From: Ursidibacter maritimus
GTDB taxonomy: Bacteria > Pseudomonadota > Gammaproteobacteria > Enterobacterales > Pasteurellaceae
Reading direction: 5' to 3'
Assembly (NCBI RefSeq): GCF_009761395.1
Contig: NZ_LEKN01000039.1
Coordinates: 22,212-86,211 of the forward strand
Length of the DNA: 64,000 nucleotides
Below the pieces are notes generated by a model. That model was not told the DNA's origin. It saw nothing but the letters and a program-made list of their open reading frames with translations, and did no database searches. Both the position numbers and the translations under genes were made by a program. The first letter of the stretch is position 1, and the number at the start of each line of letters is the position of its first letter. This document shows, one piece after another, positions 46,573 through 56,920 of the stretch.

Positions 46573-47805
46573 TTAGCCACCGAAATCATCTAATAAGATG
46601 TTTTCATCTTCAACACCAAGATCTTTTAGCATCTTAATTACAGATGCATTCATAATTGGTGGTCCACACATATAGTATTCACAATCTTCTGGCGCTTCGT
46701 GATCTTTTAAGTAGTTTTCATAAAGCACGTTGTGAATAAAGCCTGTATAGCCATCCCAGTTATCGCCTGGTTGTGGATCTGAAAGTGCCACGTGCCATTT
46801 GAAGTTATCATTTTCAGCTTGTAAGCCATCAAAGTCTTCAACATAGAACATTTCACGTTTTGAACGAGCACCATACCAGAAAGTCATTTTACGTTTAGAT
46901 TTTAAACGTTTTAACTGGTCAAAAATATGTGAACGCATCGGTGCCATACCTGCACCACCACCGATAAATACCATTTCAGCATCAGTATCTTTCGCGAAGA
47001 ATTCACCAAATGGACCTGAAATTGTCACTTTATCGCCTGCTTTTAATGACCAGATATAAGATGACATTTGACCTGGTGGTACATCAGGGTTATTTGGCGG
47101 TGGCGTAGCGATACGCACGTTCAACATAATAATCCCTTTTTCTTCTGGGTATGAAGCCATTGAATAAGCTCGAATAATTGGCTCATCAACTTTAGAGACA
47201 TAACGCCATAAGTTAAATTTATCCCAATCTTCGTGATATTCTTTATCGATCAACTCTTTGTAATCTTCATATCTTACCGTATGCGCTGGAGCTTCGATTT
47301 GAATATATCCACCTGCACGGAATGGTACTTCTTCGCCTTCTGGAATTTGTAATTTAAGCTCTTTGATAAATGTTGCTTTGTTGTCGTTAGAAATAACGGT
47401 ACATTGCCATTTTTTTACACCAAAGATCTCTTCTGGTAATTCCACATCCATACTGCTTTTTACGTTTACTTGACAAGCAAGACGATAGCCCTCTTTGGCT
47501 TCACGTTTCGTAATGTGTGATAATTCGGTTGGTAAAATTTCACCACCACCGCTTTTCACTTTCACTACACACTGACCGCAAGAACCGCCGCCGCCGCAAG
47601 CAGATGATACGAAGATCCCTTTACTTGCAAGAGCACCTAATAATTTCCCACCTGCAGGCAAAGTAATTGCTTTTTCAGCATCACCGTTGATAGAGATCGT
47701 GATATCGCCACTGTCCACTAATTTAGATTTAGCAAATAGGATAAGTACTGCAAGCACTAATACAAGGGCAGTAAATACCACGATACCGAAAATAAAATTA
47801 TCCAT
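46573..47805 (-). CDS. nqrF: Na+-NQR subunit F (NADH dehydrogenase module)
   Basis: The 410-residue subunit has one N-terminal membrane helix. A 2Fe-2S ferredoxin domain follows, with cysteines in [12 protein letters not shown] and a later RLACQV. A FAD/NAD-binding reductase domain comes next: RAYSMASYP binds [17 protein letters not shown] binds NADH, and the protein ends in LLDDFGG. NqrF is the entry point for electrons from NADH. The ATG at 47805 lies 8 bases after AAGGAG; the GTG at 47814 directly abuts the ribosome binding site and is rejected. Confidence 0.96.
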   Translation of the reverse strand: MDNFIFGIVVFTALVLVLAVLILFAKSKLVDSGDITISINGDAEKAITLPAGGKLLGALASKGIFVSSACGGGGSCGQCVVKVKSGGGEILPTELSHITKREAKEGYRLACQVNVKSSMDVELPEEIFGVKKWQCTVISNDNKATFIKELKLQIPEGEEVPFRAGGYIQIEAPAHTVRYEDYKELIDKEYHEDWDKFNLWRYVSKVDEPIIRAYSMASYPEEKGIIMLNVRIATPPPNNPDVPPGQMSSYIWSLKAGDKVTISGPFGEFFAKDTDAEMVFIGGGAGMAPMRSHIFDQLKRLKSKRKMTFWYGARSKREMFYVEDFDGLQAENDNFKWHVALSDPQPGDNWDGYTGFIHNVLYENYLKDHEAPEDCEYYMCGPPIMNASVIKMLKDLGVEDENILLDDFGG

Positions 47806-47817
47806 TCGATACACTCC

Positions 47818-48414
47818 TTATAATTGAATGCCTGAGAAAGACATAAAACCAAGTGCCATTAAGCCTGCGGTAATGAAGGTAATACCTAATCCGCGTAAGC
47901 CTGCAGGAACATCAGAATATTTCATTTTTTCTGTTAAACCTGCTAATGCCACGATTGCTAACATCCAACCGGTACCAGCACCAATACCATAAACTACCGA
48001 TTCGCCGAAATTATATTCACGTTGAACCATAAAAGATACCGCACCAAAGATTGCACAGTTTACAGTGATTAATGGTAAGAAAATACCTAATGCACTATAA
48101 AGTGCTGGGAAGTATTTATCCAATACCATTTCAAGTACTTGTACAATACCAGCAATTACACCGATAAATGTAATGAAGTTAAGGAAGGTTAAATCCACTC
48201 CTTCAATCAATGCACCATCTTTTAAAACGTGTTCATAAACTAATTGGTTAGCAGGAACAGAAATGGCTAATACTACAATTACCGCAATCCCTAAACCAAA
48301 AGCGGTTGAAACTTTCTTAGAAACCGCAAGAAATGTACACATTCCAAGGAAGAAAGAAAGTGCCATATTTTCAATAAATACGGACTTAACAAATAAACTT
48401 AGATAATGTTCCAT
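47818..48414 (-). CDS. nqrE: Na+-NQR subunit E
   Basis: The 198-residue membrane protein has six helices and the RnfA/NqrE-type cysteine-bearing segments FLGMCTFLA and [12 protein letters not shown], which contribute to the iron site between NqrD and NqrE. It is homologous to RsxA, also encoded in this window at 60467. It begins one base after nqrD. Confidence 0.96.
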   Translation of the reverse strand: MEHYLSLFVKSVFIENMALSFFLGMCTFLAVSKKVSTAFGLGIAVIVVLAISVPANQLVYEHVLKDGALIEGVDLTFLNFITFIGVIAGIVQVLEMVLDKYFPALYSALGIFLPLITVNCAIFGAVSFMVQREYNFGESVVYGIGAGTGWMLAIVALAGLTEKMKYSDVPAGLRGLGITFITAGLMALGFMSFSGIQL

Positions 48415-48415
48415 A

Positions 48416-49039
48416 TTATTTCTCCACTTGCTCTGGCTTCCACGTTCTTAAGCCCCAGATCAAGAAGCCAATAATAAAGAACGCACTTGGAGCTAATAAG
48501 AATAGACCATTTGCTTGGTACCAACCACCATCTTGGATTGTTTGGAATACCGTCATACCAAAGAGTTTACCAGAACCGATCAATTCGCGGATAAACGCTA
48601 CGATGACAAGAATTGCACCATAACCTAAACCGTTACCAATACCATCTACTAAACTCTCTACCGGACCTGATTTCATAGCAAATGCTTCTGCACGTCCCAT
48701 TACGATACAGTTGGTAATAATTAAGCCAACGAATACTGAAAGCTGCTTAGAAAGATCGTAAGCATACGCACGTAAAATCTGGTCAACCAAAATTACAAGA
48801 GATGCAATAATTGCCATTTGTACAATGATACGGATACTATTTGGAATATAGTTACGAATCATTGCAATAAACATACTTGAGAATCCAGTTACAAGACTTA
48901 CTGCGATACCCATTACCACAGCTGTTTCAAGTTTAGTTGTTACCGCTAATGCTGAACAGATACCCAAAATTTGCAATGCAATTGGGTTATTATTCACAAC
49001 AGGTGATAACAATAGGTCTTTAAGTTTATTACTTGCCAT
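48416..49039 (-). CDS. nqrD: Na+-NQR subunit D
   Basis: The 207-residue membrane protein has six helices. [18 protein letters not shown] and [17 protein letters not shown] carry the paired cysteines of the D/E iron site. It is related to RsxE/RnfE. Its start shares one base with the nqrC stop and it is followed directly by nqrE, so the group is tightly coupled in translation. Confidence 0.96.
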   Translation of the reverse strand: MASNKLKDLLLSPVVNNNPIALQILGICSALAVTTKLETAVVMGIAVSLVTGFSSMFIAMIRNYIPNSIRIIVQMAIIASLVILVDQILRAYAYDLSKQLSVFVGLIITNCIVMGRAEAFAMKSGPVESLVDGIGNGLGYGAILVIVAFIRELIGSGKLFGMTVFQTIQDGGWYQANGLFLLAPSAFFIIGFLIWGLRTWKPEQVEK

Positions 49040-49815
49040 TAGTTAGCCCCCGCTTTTAATTTCGCTAAATATGGACCGAAACCATTCGCTCCGAACCAAT
49101 ATTTGAATGAACCATCAACACCCTTAGAGGTTAAGGTTGCACCAGATAAAGCATCAATACCGTGATCTTTATCCGCTGAAGCACCTTTTGCAATACGAAT
49201 TGCAGATTCACCACTTTCGTTTTGTAATTTCTTACCCACGAAATTCTGTTGCCAACGTGGATTCTCAATTTCGCCACCTAATCCCGGAGTTTCCCCTTGT
49301 TCATAGTAAGTAATACCTTTAATAGTATTACCATCTGGCTGTACAGAAACGAAACCATACATTACAGACCATAATCCCGTACCGTAAAATGGTAAAACGA
49401 TTTGATTTACTTTACCATCGGTGCCTTTCACAAGGTAAACTTCAGCATATTTAGCTCTAACTTTTAAGCCTGCTTGGTCATCTTCTGGGTTAATCGCAAT
49501 ACTTTGAGCTGGATCTTTAATTGCAGTTTTCGCATCAAAATTTGTTATGCCTTCTACATATTCACCTGTTGCAAGATCAACGATCTTAGGTTCAATATTT
49601 TTAGCATAAATATCTTTGATATCACCTTTTTTGGTATCTGCTTGTAATAAACCAGCAACACTTAAAATGTTTTTCTGTTTATCTAATTGTTTTTGTTCTT
49701 CTTGGGTTGGTTTTAATAACACCGCAGAACCTGCAACAATTAACGAACAGATTAAACTTAATAAAACGACGACGGTAAGTGTTCCGCCAATGCTATCTTT
49801 ATTAAACTTAGCCAT
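49039..49815 (-). CDS. nqrC: Na+-NQR subunit C (covalent FMN)
   Basis: The 258-residue subunit has one N-terminal membrane helix (about 13-35) and a periplasmic FMN-binding domain. The flavinylation site is the second Thr of [12 protein letters not shown] near residue 225. The start at 49815 gives [11 protein letters not shown], as in homologues, and overlaps the end of nqrB by 8 bases. A longer in-frame start at 49887 lies deep within nqrB and adds an unrelated tail. Confidence 0.96.
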   Translation of the reverse strand: MAKFNKDSIGGTLTVVVLLSLICSLIVAGSAVLLKPTQEEQKQLDKQKNILSVAGLLQADTKKGDIKDIYAKNIEPKIVDLATGEYVEGITNFDAKTAIKDPAQSIAINPEDDQAGLKVRAKYAEVYLVKGTDGKVNQIVLPFYGTGLWSVMYGFVSVQPDGNTIKGITYYEQGETPGLGGEIENPRWQQNFVGKKLQNESGESAIRIAKGASADKDHGIDALSGATLTSKGVDGSFKYWFGANGFGPYLAKLKAGAN

Positions 49816-51046
49816 TGCGTGCCTTCCTACGTTTGATATTGCCTTGAACAACAAGGTAATCGAAGATTGGTGCAAATAAGTTAGCAAATAAAATCGCTAA
49901 CATCATACCTTCTGGGTATGCTGGGTTTGCAACACGAATCAATACGCACATTACCCCAATTAAAATACCATACCACCATTTACCTTTGTTGGTAAATGCA
50001 GCAGATACTGGGTCTGTAGCCATAAAGAACATACCTAATGCAAAACCACCTAATACAAGGTGCCAGTGCCAAGGCATTGCAAATAATGGATTCGTATCAG
50101 AACCAATAAGGTTAAATAATGTTGCAGTTGCAGCCATACCAATCATTACCCCAGCAATAATTCGCCAAGAAGCGATACGTGCGAAAACAATAATTGCCGC
50201 ACCAATGATTAGCATTAAGGTTGAAACTTCACCCACAGAACCAGGAATATTTCCTAAGAATGCATCCATCCAAGTAATAGATTGACCTGTTGCAACGTGT
50301 TTAAGTGCTGCTTCTCCACCTGCTGCCCATTGAGAAAGCGCAGTTGCACCAGAAAAACCATCTGCTGCAGTCCAAACTAAATCACCTGAAATTTGAGCAG
50401 GGTAAGCAAAGAATAAAAACGCACGACCCGCTAATGCTGGGTTCATAAAGTTTTTACCTACACCACCAAATACTTCTTTTGCAACAACAACACCAAAAGT
50501 GGCCGCTAAGGCTGCTTGCCATAATGGTAATGTTGGTGGAACAATTAAAGCTAAAAGAATAGAGGTAACAAAGAAACCTTCATTGATTTCGTGTTTACGC
50601 ACCATTGCAAAAACAACTTCCCAAAAACCACCGACTAAAAAGACGGTAAGATAAATTGGTAGGAAGAAAATTGCACCAAGTGTCATTTTAGCCAACACGC
50701 CAGCATCTTGTGATACAACACCTAAGCTGTTTGCTAACGCAAAATGCCAATCGTTATTTACACTATTCGCTAGATTCTGTGCAAAATCACCCATTCCTAA
50801 TGCTAAGATTGACTGACTTCCCACGTTATACATTCCCCAAAACATAGCTGGAAATAATGCTAACCATACGATTAACATCATTCGTTTTGAGTCAATTGCA
50901 TCACGAACGTGAGCATCTTTTTGGGTTACTGCACCAGATGTATAAAGGATAGAATACACCGCTTCAAATAAGGTGTACCAATTTTCATACTTCCCACCTT
51001 TATGGAAGTGGGGTTCCATTTTATGGAAAAGATCTTTTAAAGCCAT
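49808..51046 (-). CDS. nqrB: Na+-NQR subunit B (covalent FMN, sodium channel)
   Basis: The 412-residue membrane protein has about ten helices and the FMN attachment motif [12 protein letters not shown] (about residue 235). It is homologous to RsxD. In NQR the B subunit forms much of the sodium path and also binds riboflavin and quinone. It begins 4 bases after nqrA; the ribosome binding site is AAGGTT-like, within the nqrA end. Confidence 0.96.
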   Translation of the reverse strand: MALKDLFHKMEPHFHKGGKYENWYTLFEAVYSILYTSGAVTQKDAHVRDAIDSKRMMLIVWLALFPAMFWGMYNVGSQSILALGMGDFAQNLANSVNNDWHFALANSLGVVSQDAGVLAKMTLGAIFFLPIYLTVFLVGGFWEVVFAMVRKHEINEGFFVTSILLALIVPPTLPLWQAALAATFGVVVAKEVFGGVGKNFMNPALAGRAFLFFAYPAQISGDLVWTAADGFSGATALSQWAAGGEAALKHVATGQSITWMDAFLGNIPGSVGEVSTLMLIIGAAIIVFARIASWRIIAGVMIGMAATATLFNLIGSDTNPLFAMPWHWHLVLGGFALGMFFMATDPVSAAFTNKGKWWYGILIGVMCVLIRVANPAYPEGMMLAILFANLFAPIFDYLVVQGNIKRRKARNG

Positions 51047-51050
51047 TTGA

Positions 51051-52397
51051 TTAACCTTCCTTCTCGATCTTATCTAACGCCTGACGTAGCATTGGTCCAT
51101 ATTCATTTTTGCCTGGGCAAACAAAGGTACAAAGCGCTAAATCTTCTTCATCTAGTTCTAAACACCCTAATGCTTGAGCAGAATCTGTATCACCTACAGC
51201 CAAGTCACGAAGTAATAATGTTGGCAGAATATCTAATGGCATAACACGTTCATAAGAACCGATTGGTACCATTGCACGATGTCCACCATTTACTGCGGTT
51301 GTGAAGTTAAATAATTTCTTAGTGAAAGCACCTAACACTGTACGTGTAATTGAGAATTTATGTGAGTATGGGGCAATCATTCCAAAGAACTCTTGCTCAC
51401 GACCTTCAGCAATCACTGAAACTTGTAACGCATAGCGACCTAAATAATCGTGAACGCCAACCGCTTTCGCACCGCTTAACACAGAACCAGAAATCACACG
51501 ATTTTCACCTGATTTAAGTTCATTGGCAGTTAATTCAGATAATTTAGCACCTAAGCGAGTACGAACTAAACGAGGATTATTTACCTGTGGCCCAGCTAAT
51601 GCTACCACACGACCTGTATATAACTCACCCGTTGTAAATAACTTACCAATCGCAATCACATCTTGGTAATTCAAATACCACACTTGTTTGGTTAAACTAA
51701 CAGGATCAATAAAGTGAATGTGTGTACCACTCAGTCCCGCTGGATGTGGACCTGCAAAAGCGGTGACTTTTACATTTGGAACTTCCGCGTTCGGCGTTGT
51801 ACTGTCAGGTGCACGACACAAATGAATTGTTTTCTCGCCATCAAATAAACGGCTTAATACCGTTAAGCCATCCACGAAATCCTGCTTGTGTTCCTTAAGA
51901 ACAACTTCAGGATCCGCTGCTAATGGATTAGTATCCATCGCATTCACAAAGATAGATGAAGGCACAGCATCTAATGCAGGCACTTTACTAAATGGACGAG
52001 TACGGAATGCTGTCCACAGTCCAGATTCTACTAAATTTTGTTTAACTTGCTCGCTTGTCAAAGACGCAAGGTCAGTTGCCGCATAGCGACTAAAGGTAAT
52101 TTGCTCATCACCCTCAACTTTAATTACGACTGACTGAAGAACACGTTTCTCGCCACGATTGATTGCCACAATCGTACCGCTTGCAGGTGCAGTAAAAATA
52201 ACACCAGGATTCTTTTTATCTTCAAAAAGAACTTGACCTTTTTTAACTACATCGCCCTCACGCACCTTCATAGAAGGGCGCATACCCACATATTCTTCGC
52301 CAAGCACAGCAACTTCACTAACAGCATTGCCGTTATGGATTACTTGCTCAGGTTTTCCCGAAATAGGGAGATCCAAGCCTTGTTTAATTGTAATCAT
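51051..52397 (-). CDS. nqrA: Na+-NQR subunit A
   Basis: The 448-residue soluble subunit starts [18 protein letters not shown] and contains barrel-sandwich hybrid motifs, [23 protein letters not shown]. It is homologous to RsxC but lacks its 4Fe-4S clusters. NqrA contributes to quinone binding. It is the first gene of nqrABCDEF; its promoter should lie in the 391-base gap upstream, which contains a perfect palindrome at 52433-52450. Confidence 0.96.
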   Translation of the reverse strand: MITIKQGLDLPISGKPEQVIHNGNAVSEVAVLGEEYVGMRPSMKVREGDVVKKGQVLFEDKKNPGVIFTAPASGTIVAINRGEKRVLQSVVIKVEGDEQITFSRYAATDLASLTSEQVKQNLVESGLWTAFRTRPFSKVPALDAVPSSIFVNAMDTNPLAADPEVVLKEHKQDFVDGLTVLSRLFDGEKTIHLCRAPDSTTPNAEVPNVKVTAFAGPHPAGLSGTHIHFIDPVSLTKQVWYLNYQDVIAIGKLFTTGELYTGRVVALAGPQVNNPRLVRTRLGAKLSELTANELKSGENRVISGSVLSGAKAVGVHDYLGRYALQVSVIAEGREQEFFGMIAPYSHKFSITRTVLGAFTKKLFNFTTAVNGGHRAMVPIGSYERVMPLDILPTLLLRDLAVGDTDSAQALGCLELDEEDLALCTFVCPGKNEYGPMLRQALDKIEKEG

Positions 52398-52432
52398 ATT
52401 GTTTGCACTACTTTTGTTGGGTTAAAAATATA

Positions 52433-52450
52433 ATTGTAGCAAGCTACAAT
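52433..52450. promoter_or_regulatory. Perfect 18-bp palindrome upstream of nqrA
   Basis: ATTGTAGC-AA-GCTACAAT is perfectly symmetric and lies 36 bases before the nqrA start codon. The location and symmetry fit an operator for a dimeric regulator overlapping the nqr promoter. It could also form a hairpin in the nqr leader. The binding protein is unknown. Confidence 0.55.
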
Positions 52451-52709
52451 CGCTTTTATTGAGTCGTGACTAAATTCAAGAATAAACGTTGATTCCCCCA
52501 CCTATCCTCAAATGCCACATTAAGTTCTCAAATCGGATTTCCATCTTTTTCAATTAAAGATAAAAATAAACGCGTTATTCTACCTGAAAAATGGTATTAA
52601 ATGCCAGTTTAACCACATTTTTTTAACATTTCAGCCCATAAAATTTGACCTACTTCAAATTTTAAATACAAGGAACCACTATTTTGAAAATAAGCGGTAC
52701 GAAAAGCAA

Positions 52710-52764
52710 ACTCTTAACCAAGACAAGTAAAATTTGATGCTAGTCAAAAAATCAGGTTAAGAGT
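52710..52764. promoter_or_regulatory. Spaced inverted repeat in the nfuA promoter region
   Basis: ACTCTTAACC (52710-52719) and GGTTAAGAGT (52755-52764) are perfect 10-base complements separated by 35 bases; TAGAAT, a possible -10, follows at 52764. It could be a pair of regulator sites or a leader stem. Because nfuA belongs to iron-sulfur repair, regulation by IscR or Fur would be plausible, but neither consensus is clear. Confidence 0.45.
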
Positions 52765-52788
52765 AGAATAGTATTAAATTTTCTTATA

Positions 52789-53382
52789 ATGGATTTAACA
52801 ATGAACATTACCATTTCAGATGCGGCACAAAGCCATTTCCGTAAATTACTTGACCAACAAGAAGAGGGTACAAATATTCGCATATTTGTCGTTAACCCTG
52901 GTACACAAACTGCAGAGTGTGGTGTTTCCTATTGCCCACCTAATGCCATAGAAGATACAGATACAGAAGTAAAATTTGAGCAATTTTCTGCTTTTGTCGA
53001 TGATGTTAGCTTACCTTTCCTTGATGAAGCTGAAATTGATTATGTTACAGATGCAATGGGCGCACAACTCACAATGAAAGCGCCAAATGCTAAAATGAAA
53101 AAAGTAGATGATGATGCACCATTTATTGAACGCTTAGATTATGTCATTCAAACTCAAGTTAATCCACAATTAGCAAGTCATGGTGGACGAGTAACGCTGA
53201 TTGAGATCACTGAAGATAAGTATGCAATTTTACAATTTGGCGGTGGCTGTAATGGCTGTTCAATGGTTGATGTAACCTTAAAAGAAGGGATCGAAAAGCA
53301 ACTTCTTGCTCTTTTCCCTGATGAACTGGTTGGTGTAAGAGATGTTACTGAGCATCAGCATGGTGAACATTCTTATTACTAA
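52789..53382 (+). CDS. nfuA: Fe-S biogenesis scaffold NfuA
   Basis: The 197-residue protein joins an N-terminal degenerate A-type carrier domain (about 5-100, [16 protein letters not shown]) to a C-terminal Nfu domain. The cluster-binding CxxC is in [18 protein letters not shown] (about 160). It repairs and delivers 4Fe-4S clusters under stress. The end [10 protein letters not shown] matches family members closely. The start at 52789 aligns with H. influenzae-type N-termini; a second ATG four codons on is also possible. Confidence 0.95.
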   Translation: MDLTMNITISDAAQSHFRKLLDQQEEGTNIRIFVVNPGTQTAECGVSYCPPNAIEDTDTEVKFEQFSAFVDDVSLPFLDEAEIDYVTDAMGAQLTMKAPNAKMKKVDDDAPFIERLDYVIQTQVNPQLASHGGRVTLIEITEDKYAILQFGGGCNGCSMVDVTLKEGIEKQLLALFPDELVGVRDVTEHQHGEHSYY

Positions 53383-53393
53383 TTGATATAAGC

Positions 53394-53434
53394 CAGTGGG
53401 AAAATTAACAACGCTAATTTTCCCACTGTTTTTT
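53394..53434. terminator. Strong bidirectional terminator after nfuA
   Basis: CAGTGGGAAAATTA (53394-53407) and TAATTTTCCCACTG (53415-53428) form a perfect 14-bp stem with a 7-base loop, followed by TTTTTT. It separates nfuA from the convergent lipoprotein gene ending at 53438. Confidence 0.9.
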
Positions 53435-53437
53435 AAT

Positions 53438-53680
53438 TTAAAAAACCATTATTGGCATCGGATAAACCATTCTTTGTGGGTAAACTCTAACTTTTACCGC
53501 TCTATCGCTATGATTTAAATCTTTGTTATCCTCTTTCGCAGTAGGGCTTACTGTATTACCCGTTCTAATTTTATGCTGATATTCCTGAACAGCTTTCATA
53601 TCTAACGGAACTGAACTTTGTTGAGAAGGCGTAGAACAAGCCGATAATAATACTAGGGCTGATAATAATAATTTTTTCAT
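53438..53680 (-). CDS. Small hypothetical lipoprotein
   Basis: The 80-residue product begins with a lipoprotein signal, MKKLLLSALVLLSAC, with Cys15 as the lipidation site. The mature part is short, polar and without recognised domains, and ends in a Pro/Met/Val-rich tail. It overlaps the upstream P-loop protein gene by four bases (ATGA), so the two are translationally coupled. The signal is convincing; the function is unknown. Confidence 0.7.
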   Translation of the reverse strand: MKKLLLSALVLLSACSTPSQQSSVPLDMKAVQEYQHKIRTGNTVSPTAKEDNKDLNHSDRAVKVRVYPQRMVYPMPIMVF

Positions 53681-54207
53681 TTACTTTCCTTGATATTCCT
53701 AAAATAACTGATACGTTGTAATTTCTGCTTAATATAAGGTGACATTGGCTTTACCACTGGGACCAAAGTTTCATCTGGTAACGGGGTTGCTAAAATATCA
53801 AGATACATATTACAAACGATCGATAATGAGACATTATGCTGATTTCTAAAGAAATTTTGCATTCGGTAAATTTCAACATCTATTTTATAAGTTTCAGCCA
53901 AACTCAAATACTCATCAATTTCACGCCTATTTGCACCAACATTACTAATCACCAAAAGGATATTTGCTATCGGATTTAACCGCATTTGCTGAAATGCCTG
54001 TTGAATATCCTTCTTAGCGAATTGTTTTGCTTGTAGATGAGCGTTTTTTGTCCAAGAATAAACACCATCTTTTATCATATATTTATCATTTTCAATATGA
54101 TAAATAATTGCATTAGAAAAAGTATTTTTAAACTCAATGATCTTTTGATGAGCAAAAGTTGATTTACCTGAACCTGAATGCCCACGAATAATAATGAGCT
54201 TTTGCAT
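53677..54207 (-). CDS. P-loop ATPase/kinase of unknown substrate
   Basis: The 176-residue protein has a Walker A motif GHSGSGKSTFA at residues 9-19, followed by a short nucleotide-kinase-like core. IYHIENDKYM after the first helix would place an acidic residue for Mg2+, and ILLVISNVGANRREIDEYL resembles the substrate-side strand of polynucleotide-kinase-like or NEDD4BP2-like P-loop proteins. It is shorter than T4-type polynucleotide kinase and lacks a phosphatase domain. The substrate cannot be told from sequence. It is coupled to the small lipoprotein downstream, a pairing I cannot explain. Confidence 0.65.
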   Translation of the reverse strand: MQKLIIIRGHSGSGKSTFAHQKIIEFKNTFSNAIIYHIENDKYMIKDGVYSWTKNAHLQAKQFAKKDIQQAFQQMRLNPIANILLVISNVGANRREIDEYLSLAETYKIDVEIYRMQNFFRNQHNVSLSIVCNMYLDILATPLPDETLVPVVKPMSPYIKQKLQRISYFRNIKESK

Positions 54208-54237
54208 TGGCTTTCATTAAAATAACAAAAATAGATA

Positions 54238-54263
54238 TAAAAAAGGCACCCGTTAAGGTGCCT
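54238..54263 (-). terminator. Terminator of the infC-rpmI-rplT operon
   Basis: On the minus strand AGGCACC-TTAACG-GGTGCCT is followed by TTTTTTAT. The 7-bp GC-rich stem and U-run lie about 20 bases after the rplT stop. Confidence 0.9.
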
Positions 54264-54281
54264 ATCTCTATTCTGTAAAAA

Positions 54282-54638
<357 letters not shown>

Positions 54639-54730
54639 TTAATCTCCTAATTTGTCTATTTCGTTTTAATGAACACAAAACATTGTGTCCTACTAAGAAT
54701 CTCTAAAGTACGTTTAACTTACTTAACGCC

Positions 54731-54928
54731 TTACGCGTATGGTAAGCACGCTACGACTAATACTTGGTCTGCTTTCGCTACCATTGATTTGTGACGTAAG
54801 TGACGTTTACGTTTAGTGGTTTTCTTAGTCAAAATGTGACGTAAGTGAGATTGTTTACGTTTGAAACCGCCAGAAGCTGTTTTCTTGAAACGCTTCGCAG
54901 CACCACGTACTGTTTTAATTTTAGGCAT
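54731..54928 (-). CDS. rpmI: 50S ribosomal protein L35
   Basis: The 65-residue basic protein starts [20 protein letters not shown] and contains the HLRHKSMV block of L35; its length equals E. coli L35. It lies between infC and rplT, the universal order. The infC-rpmI gap (54929-55043) contains an imperfect hairpin GGATTCGCAAAATATTTTGCAAATCC-like around 54986-55014 that could take part in L20 control. Confidence 0.98.
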
Positions 54929-55043
54929 TGTTTAAAAACTCCGCATTGTTTTTGTTAATAACCAATAATTAGGCGAAAACAAGCGATGGGATTCGCAAAA
55001 TATTTTGCAAATCCAACCACTTACTTTACTTGATTTGCACTAA

Positions 55044-55583
55044 TTACTTCTTCTTAGGGGCAAGCACCATTACAACTTGGCGACCTTCAAGTTTGCCAGG
55101 GGCAGATTCTACCACTGCAATCTCGGCTAAATCGTTTTTAACACGCTCTAGCACGTCCATACCAATTTCTTGGTGAGCCATCTCACGTCCGCGGAAACGA
55201 ACAGTGATTTTAGCTTTATCCCCATCTTCTAAAAAGCGAATCAGGCTGCGTAGTTTTACCTGATAGTCGCCTTCGTCTGTACCAGGACGGAATTTAATTT
55301 CCTTCACTTGTACAACTTTCTGCTTTTTCTTCTGCTCTTTTGCAGCTTTTTCTTTCTCGTAGATGAACTTACCATAGTTCATAATACGACAAACCGGTGG
55401 TTCAGCATTTGGGCTAATTTCAACTAAGTCTAACTCAGCTTCTTCAGCTTTTGCTAATGCTTCTTGAATTGATACAATACCAAGTTGTTCGCCATCTTGA
55501 TCAGTTAAACGAACCTCTTTTACGCGAATTTCATCATTAAGACGATGAGCGCGATTTGTCTGAACACGTTTTACAGGTTTAAT
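55044..55583 (-). CDS. infC: Translation initiation factor IF-3, AUU start codon
   Basis: Reading upstream of the first ATG (55382), the frame stays open and encodes the whole IF-3 N-domain ([29 protein letters not shown]). It begins at ATT 55583-55581 after the ribosome binding site AGAGGAATAGG. From there the protein has 179 residues, against 180 in E. coli. The N-domain, lysine-rich linker and C-domain ([24 protein letters not shown]) are complete. The rare AUU start is the classical means by which IF-3 represses its own translation. infC leads infC-rpmI-rplT. Confidence 0.96.
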   Translation of the reverse strand: MKPVKRVQTNRAHRLNDEIRVKEVRLTDQDGEQLGIVSIQEALAKAEEAELDLVEISPNAEPPVCRIMNYGKFIYEKEKAAKEQKKKQKVVQVKEIKFRPGTDEGDYQVKLRSLIRFLEDGDKAKITVRFRGREMAHQEIGMDVLERVKNDLAEIAVVESAPGKLEGRQVVMVLAPKKK

Positions 55584-55678
55584 AGTCCTATTCCTCTAGT
55601 AAATTTTTCTAACGATCATACCGCTTGCAGAAGATATGATTCCTTTTTATACGCCCTAAATAGAGCAAAACGGGCAAG

Positions 55679-55707
55679 ATTCTACGAGATTTCATACTTT
55701 GATGCAA
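55679..55707 (-). promoter_or_regulatory. Promoter of infC
   Basis: On the minus strand TTGCAT (55707-55702), 17 bases, then TAGAAT (55684-55679) fits a sigma-70 promoter. Transcription would start near 55672, giving a leader of about 90 bases before the AUU start. It lies just downstream of the glycerate kinase gene, which is on the same strand. Confidence 0.55.
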
Positions 55708-55716
55708 GGAAAATCA

Positions 55717-56859
55717 TCATCTTATTCCTAAAGATAATTTCAATAATCTTGCCACATTCTCAGCGGTTGAAATTAAATTATCACTCCCAGCTTTCAATGT
55801 TGCATCTAGTGAATCTAACTGTTGAATAATCGGAAATACTGCATCAATACCATATTGATAAACAACAGGGTAATCTTCTTTAAGACACCCTGTTATTGCA
55901 ATAACAGGTTTTGCGTATTGCTTAGCTACCTTAGCAACACCAATGGGCGTTTTGCCTGAAATAGATTGGGCATCCATTCTACCTTCTCCTGTAATGACTA
56001 AATCTGCGGTTTGAATTTTATCGGCTAATGCTACCGCATCAATTACAATTTCAACTCCAGATTGTAATTTGATGTTTGGTAACAGTAATAAGCCTCCGCC
56101 CATTCCTCCTGCTGCTCCTGCACCACGTTTTTCCGCAATATTTAAACCCAATTGGCTTTCCACTTTTTTTGCAAAATGGTGCAAAGCACGATCAAGAATA
56201 TCGACCATTTCCGCCGTTGCTCCTTTTTGTGGACCAAAAATAGCAGATGCCCCCCTCTCGCCACATAGAGGATTATTAACATCACAAGCGACTTCAAACT
56301 CAACGTTAGCCAACCTAGCATCAAGAGAAGATAGGTCAATACTCTCAATCTGAGCGAGTTGCTCCCCCCCGAAGCCAATTTCTTTTCCTGCATGATCTTT
56401 AAATTGTCCGCCTAATGCTTGTAGCATCCCTGCTCCACCATCATTAGTCGCACTTCCACCTATCCCCAATATAATTTTGGAAACACCTTGATCAAGGGCT
56501 GCTTTAATCAACTGTCCAGTACCATAGCTAGTGGTTTTCAATGGATTGCGATGTTCAACTGGCACAAGATGCAAACCTGAAGCTTCAGCCATCTCAATAA
56601 AGGCAACTTGGCGATCTTTTGATATACCCCAAACCGCATCAACTACATTACCAAGCGGTGCAATAACCGAAGTTTTTTGCAAATTTCCCGATGTGGCATC
56701 TGTTAAAGATTGAACTGTACCTTCACCACCATCAGCCATTGGCACTAATTGATAATTAGCATTTGGATATACACGCCTAAACCCAATCTCGATAGCTTTA
56801 GCAACTTCTAAGGCACTCAAACTTTCTTTAAAAGAGTCAGGGGCAATAACAATGTTCAT
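55717..56859 (-). CDS. glxK: Glycerate kinase (GarK/GlxK family)
   Basis: The 380-residue protein matches glycerate kinase type 1. IVIAPDSFKESLSALEVA opens the protein, PMADGGEGTVQSL lies near residue 43, ILGIGGSATNDGGAGMLQALG (about 128-148) is the phosphate-binding region, and VITGEGRMDAQSISGKTPIGVA lies near 285. It phosphorylates D-glycerate to 2-phosphoglycerate. E. coli GarK and GlxK have 381 residues, and I cannot tell which it is closer to. No glyoxylate or glucarate genes are beside it. Confidence 0.93.
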   Translation of the reverse strand: MNIVIAPDSFKESLSALEVAKAIEIGFRRVYPNANYQLVPMADGGEGTVQSLTDATSGNLQKTSVIAPLGNVVDAVWGISKDRQVAFIEMAEASGLHLVPVEHRNPLKTTSYGTGQLIKAALDQGVSKIILGIGGSATNDGGAGMLQALGGQFKDHAGKEIGFGGEQLAQIESIDLSSLDARLANVEFEVACDVNNPLCGERGASAIFGPQKGATAEMVDILDRALHHFAKKVESQLGLNIAEKRGAGAAGGMGGGLLLLPNIKLQSGVEIVIDAVALADKIQTADLVITGEGRMDAQSISGKTPIGVAKVAKQYAKPVIAITGCLKEDYPVVYQYGIDAVFPIIQQLDSLDATLKAGSDNLISTAENVARLLKLSLGIR

Positions 56860-56920
56860 TGAATATCCTTATGAAAAATAACACGAAAACTGATGCCTTT
56901 CTACACATCCGCTTTTTAAA

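Larger units (their letters stand above)
52398..52788. promoter_or_regulatory. Divergent intergenic region between nqrA and nfuA
   Basis: This 391-base AT-rich gap drives nqrA (minus) and nfuA (plus). It contains two notable symmetric elements, listed separately: a palindrome near nqrA (52433-52450) and a spaced inverted repeat near nfuA (52710-52764). A partial uptake signal AAGCGGTAC lies around 52692. No open frame of interest was found. Confidence 0.5.

Noticed and set aside
49808..49887. Longer N-terminus for nqrC starting at 49887
   Set aside because: The added residues lie within the end of nqrB and do not match any NqrC. MAKFNKDS at 49815 does.
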